A stretch of 64,000 nucleotides of DNA from Stramonita haemastoma (taxonomy: Eukaryota; Mollusca; Gastropoda; Neogastropoda; Muricidae). The position numbers were made by a program, and so were the translations under genes. The notes under the pieces are model-generated. The model did no database searches and was not told the DNA's origin. It was given only the letters and a program-made list of their open reading frames with translations. Below, piece after piece: positions 10,415 through 64,000 of this stretch (positions are counted from its first letter, which is position 1; the number at the start of each line of letters is the position of its first letter). The DNA is taken from NCBI GenBank assembly GCA_030674155.1, contig CM060335.1:34166281-34230280 (forward strand). Direction: 5' to 3'.

Positions 10415-10719
10415 ATATGACAAAAACTTCGGCGAAAGTGCGTTTAATTTTAGAGATCATACAAAGGGTAGTTGTGATGGCGCACTGTTTGTTCAAATAT
10501 GTGCTATATGGGGTTGTTTTTTGTCTTTTAAAGGCGCACTGCTCATATTGTTTTGCGGTAAAGTTTTTTAAAAAAGCAGGAATCTCGCAGAGGCACACCC
10601 TAGAATCAGCACTGAAATTACAATGCAGAAAATACAGTGGATGACGTAAAACTAAACCATCCCAGATAAAAAGACATAAACAAATAAAACAAACACAAGA
10701 TTGCAGAAACATGACTTTA

Positions 10720-11630
10720 ATTATATCCAGAGAGAATGTACACCATGTCTTTAAAACAATGCACCGATTTGTTCAGATAATTTACCATTAAGCTGTTCGA
10801 AGTGTTTCTTCCACCTTGCAACAAATCATAATTCAGTTTCTGCACTAATAAACAAAAATATGAACACCCCCCCCCCCGAAAACTGAACCCCCCCCCCTCC
10901 TCTATATAAAAAGGCAGGAAAAGACAGGGCTCTTCCTGTCCCTGAAAAAAAACAACTTTACTGCAAAAGAAATTTACCCTTTACCCACAGTCACAAAACA
11001 TTCTAACAAGCATGACACATCCACACAGTGAGAATAGGGCTGTGTGAGTTTTCTAGTGCTAGTTTCACCTTTATGTTTTTCGTTTTTATACATTTCTCTT
11101 CTTAAATGTCTCTTCAAAACCCCAAAAGAATAATTCATATCAAAATCTGTCGCATCACAACATGGGCAAACAAACATTAACTATACACATGAGATAAAAA
11201 TCTTACCTAGCATCATTATCAAATGAACAGAATAACCTAAAATAGAATACAAGATCAAAACAAAGGTGATTCTTTGTCGGTTGAATTAAACCTGAACTTA
11301 ACACATTCTGTGAACATTTCTTTCATTTTAATTGAACCCAAGACCTATTTCTACAATATACAACATTCCAAAACATGGTGAATCAATCAAAATACCATGC
11401 ATACACACCATAAAACAACAGACTCACATTTCATCGATGTCTCTTCCAAGTTTCATCACAATTTCACATCTAGCAGACTCCATGTTCTGAATGCTAAATT
11501 AAATTTTCACCACAAAATTTCTGCTACTCACTATTAAAACAATTCTTCCTATTCTTTTTTCCTTGATTTCTGGCCCTTGCAATGCTTGATTGTTGGTGGG
11601 GGTTTTTTTGTGGTTTTTTTTTTTACAATG
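10720..11630. other. Intergenic region, no gene seen
   Basis: AT-rich with two C-runs near 10867 and 10889. No exon-like segment recognised. Confidence 0.6.
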
Positions 11631-11636
11631 TGCTGA

Positions 11637-12445
11637 GTCAGGATGTGGTTACTACACCAGCCATCAGCATCGACAACTACCAGCTCGATGTCGTACAGCA
11701 TACCTGGGATCCACCATCAGTGACAACCTATCCCTTGATGCCGAGATCAACAAGCGCATCGGCAAGGCTGCTACAACCTTAGGATCGCCTCACTACCCGT
11801 GTCTGGGAGAACCCAAAGCTGACAATTCCACCAAGATGGCAGTGTACAACGCCTGCATCGTCAGCACTCTCCTTTACAGTGAAACATGGACAACATACTC
11901 CAAACAGGAGTGCAAAAAGAACAGCTTCCACCTGCGCTCTTCCATTGCATCCTAGGCATCCACTGGAGTGACAAGTTACCAACGCTCAGGTCCTCGAGGT
12001 TGCAGGTCTTCCCACCATGTACACACTCCTCAGACAACGCAGACTCAGATGGCTCGGTCACGTACGAAGGATGGAGGATGGACGCATTCCTAAAGATCTC
12101 CTCTATGGTGAACTTGCCTCCCGCAAGAGAAGCATTGGCCACCCCCAACTGCGCTATAAAGACGTCTGTAAGCGTGACATGAAAGCCCTGGACATCAACC
12201 TAGAGAACTGGGAGGAGGTAGCGGCTGACCGCAAGCAAATGGCGCAGTGTTCTCCACAAACAGCTGAAGTGTGGTGAAGAAAAGATTCGCAGGAAAGAAA
12301 AAGAGAGCCAAGCGGAAGGCATGTACTCCAGCCACTTCAACAAGCCACATCTGCATCAGATGCAACAGAGACTGCCACTCCTCGCATTGGACTGACCAGC
12401 CACAGCCGGCATTGTCGCTGAACAACTGACCTTTCTTTTGGCGCA
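11637..12445 (+). mobile_element. LINE C-terminal fragment, decayed
   Basis: Pieces of an RT C-terminal domain in shifting frames: STISDNLSLDAEINKRIGKA, LRQRRLRWLGHVRRMEDGRI, PKDLLYGELASRKRSIGHPQ, VCKRDMKALDINLENWEEVA, and a terminal CIRCNRDCHSRIGLTSHSRH zinc finger. This tail is typical of animal LINE ORF2 proteins. Pseudogenised. Confidence 0.88.
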
Positions 12446-12449
12446 AATT

Positions 12450-13795
12450 CCATAGTCGACACCGACTGACGGAGGCCTACTTTTTAAATGTTTTTTACCC
12501 AGTACACTTGATAAAAAGACAACATGGTATAACTACTAGTCTCTGTGAAATAAATCTGACAAATTCCAGTTAGCAAACAGTTCAATAAACACATTAATTC
12601 AAAATTTTTCTTTCTCCTTTTTTCTTTCTTAGAGACAATAATATGAACACAATTTTACAACTTAAGATCAATCTCAAATGATCACAATACTTGTTATCAA
12701 AGCCAATGTATTCTGTATATGATTGACTGGATCCATGTGCTAAGCCACAGACCTGCTATACCACAGGTCCCCTGTTATTGCTGTCTTCTGGAAGTTGCTA
12801 TTCGTGTCATTTCTGTATGTTTTTACTGCCACCATTGCTACTTGTGAATGGTGTCTGGAGTCGGCACTTGGGTGTCAATGCTGGTGATATTCTTTGCAAT
12901 TTGTTGCAACTGCGAGTCACTGTTTTGTGTCATTGTTGTATATATGTTATTACTTTTTATACATCATTGTTCCCAGACCATCATTGCTGTTCTTGATGTC
13001 TGAATAATGTTGATATGTTATTGCTGTCTATATGTGATGCATTTTCACAAAAGGGAATTTAAGTGCATTTTAATCATTTTTCAGATTTTGATACAGTAAA
13101 AAGTTCAATCATTAAACTTTACACTGATGTATTTGGGTTTTGCTGTAGCTTGACTAAAAGCAATGTTATAGTAGTTTGAAAACACAAAGTGGTAAGGCAG
13201 CCATTTTGAGAAATTTGGGTTTAAAGTTTCTTGAAATGTGTACTTGTGTCTTGATAAGAAGATTTTAGCAACGGGGCTTTTAAGCTGAATTGGGCTGATA
13301 CTTTCGAATATGATTTTTAGATGTCTGAAGAATTCCAAACTGCAAAACCACAAAAATCGTTGAAAATAGGTGTAGCTGCCTATAGGCGAAAACTCTCCCT
13401 GCGACTTAATGTACCCTTTGTTGTAGCGTGTCACATAATTATGGTATTGCTGTCATTATCGTCTTATGCTACAGTTATATCTCACTGCTGTCTTCGGTAA
13501 ACCTTGAAGTTCTAGCTGAGGAATGGGGCATCCCCCTCCCCCCTTCCCCAAAAAACCCAGTGGTCTACCTGTTATGTTGCCTATGTATACTTCTGTGTAC
13601 ATCAATCACTGCCATCTACATCTCAATACTTGTCCTTGCTGTCTATGTGTTACTGCTGTCCCATGTCATTGCTATTGTCATGTCTGAGAGTGTGCAATGT
13701 CATAACTGTCCATGTATCACTGACTTCTGCAGTAGTCTTCCTGAAGTCACAACAGAATCCAAAGAAGCGATAGCTACTTATACTTCTATTACTAC
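12450..13795. other. Possible RANBP2 3' flank, no gene seen
   Basis: Contains only chance reading frames and a short SINE family 2 remnant near 13490-13530. It may include RANBP2 3' UTR, which cannot be delimited from sequence. Confidence 0.5.
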
Positions 13796-13797
13796 TA

Positions 13798-13882
13798 TTA
13801 GTAATCCCTTCTCTGGATTCTCTTGTCTATGTAGAGACAGACAGACACAGACAAGAGAATCCAAAGAAGGGATGACTACTAA
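13798..13882. repeat. Imperfect inverted repeat (hairpin)
   Basis: Arm TTAGTAATCCCTTCTCTGGA plus TTCTCTTGTCT pairs with AGACAAGAGAATCC plus AAAGAAGGGATGACTACTAA around a 20-base loop. A third diverged copy of the right arm is at about 13751-13781. Confidence 0.85.
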
Positions 13883-14024
13883 GTAACATATAGAATCTTG
13901 CAGAGGAAGTAAGTTGCACTGACTGTTCATTTTGATGGGTTTGCCAGCCTGTTCTGTGACATGTACATGGGTGTGTGCACTTACAGACACATAGCGGACT
14001 TGTGACCTGTGGCATAGAGGATCA

Positions 14025-14130
14025 GTGGCATAACGGGCCTGCGGCACAGAGGACCAATGGCATAACAGACATGTGGCAAAGGGCCAATGGCATAACAGAC
14101 ATGTGGCAGAGGGCCAATGGCATAGATAAT
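14025..14130. repeat. About 32-bp tandem repeat
   Basis: GGCATAACAGACATGTGGCA and AAGGGCCAAT repeated with decay. Lies within 550 bases downstream of the RANBP2 stop, so possibly in the 3' UTR. Confidence 0.75.
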
Positions 14131-14346
14131 TGGTGGCACAATGGGCAGGTGGGATAGCGGGTCAGGCAGAGCAGCTACCTCCCACTCAATTACAAAGTTC
14201 CTAATTTTTCTCTTTAAAAACACGCAAAGCTAATTACATGTACAGACAAATACAGTATTATTCTGGGTGCAACTGCTTAGTCTACAGCTGTAAGCACCAA
14301 GGGCTTTTTGCATCTCATCAGTCAACTACATTCATTCCATCATAAC

Positions 14347-14374
14347 TGTCATTAATTATTTCTCTAATTAATGA
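14347..14374. repeat. AT-rich hairpin downstream of RANBP2 stop
   Basis: GTCATTAATTA and TAATTAATGAC are perfect 11-base arms around TTTCTC; weaker pairing extends outward (CCATCATAACT against ACTATGGAGG). Position suits a 3' UTR structure, but the UTR extent is unknown. Confidence 0.75.
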
Positions 14375-14572
14375 CTATGGAGGAACACACTTCTGATGAT
14401 GGAAAAAAACCCAATACAACCCCAAATATAAATTCAAACAGAGTCTTTTCACCACAAGAAGTATTCAAAGGTGCTGGCAAAGTAACCCATGTCTGATGAT
14501 CTGAGAGGGGAAAAAGTCACTCCACCCCCAAAAATAACATCTCCTAAACGCTACATTCAGCTGCAGATGTCA

Positions 14573-64000
<49,428 letters not shown>

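Noticed and set aside
13428..13886. 152-codon plus-strand reading frame with hydrophobic stretches
   Set aside because: Contains a SINE remnant and one arm of the hairpin; no family similarity or codon structure seen.

Overview
This is animal genomic DNA with long introns, GT-AG exons, abundant microsatellites and many tRNA-derived SINEs. The SINE families and general texture suggest a lophotrochozoan, most likely a gastropod mollusc; this is an inference, since no organism marker is present. Both genes read on the minus strand.

Main gene (14573-64000, minus; its 5' part lies beyond the right edge): a RANBP2/Nup358-type nucleoporin. I assembled 34 exons by joining splice sites with compatible phase. 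In protein order they give the end of the N-terminal alpha-helical region, a coiled coil, Pro/Gly/Ala-rich spacers, a divergent Ran-binding-like (RanBD/PH) fold, FG repeats, canonical RanBD1, two RanBP2-type zinc-finger exons, an FG-rich exon, canonical RanBD2, one SUMO-E3 internal-repeat-like motif, FG spacer, canonical RanBD3, a large exon of about 15 tandem 28-residue repeats, an acidic tract with a second divergent RanBD, and a stop codon. No cyclophilin domain is present. The protein is expected at the cytoplasmic face of the nuclear pore, binding RanGTP and transport receptors.

Second gene (332-4608, minus; its 3' part lies beyond the left edge): exons of a SNAPC2-like protein, a subunit of the snRNA-activating complex. 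The 5' noncoding exon is not located; a ZNF143/Staf-like motif near 7147-7173 and an inverted CCAAT pair near 10374-10414 are promoter candidates.

The intergenic stretch (about 4.6-14.5 kb) and the introns hold at least four SINE-like families (one a tRNA/5S rRNA chimera), LINE fragments on both strands including a well-preserved reverse-transcriptase piece at 28.6-30.3 kb, a 1.08 kb piggyBac-like element with TTAA duplications, and a 1.2 kb terminal-inverted-repeat element with a nested retroposon.

The most unusual feature is a set of intronic tandem arrays that start at exon-intron junctions and seem to copy the splice site itself (40.6-41.6, 15.5-16.4, 45.8-46.7, 3.1-3.3 and 52.1-52.4 kb). 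Several exons carry single-base homopolymer deletions whose repair restores both family similarity and splice phase. I read these as consensus errors in a long-read assembly rather than gene decay.
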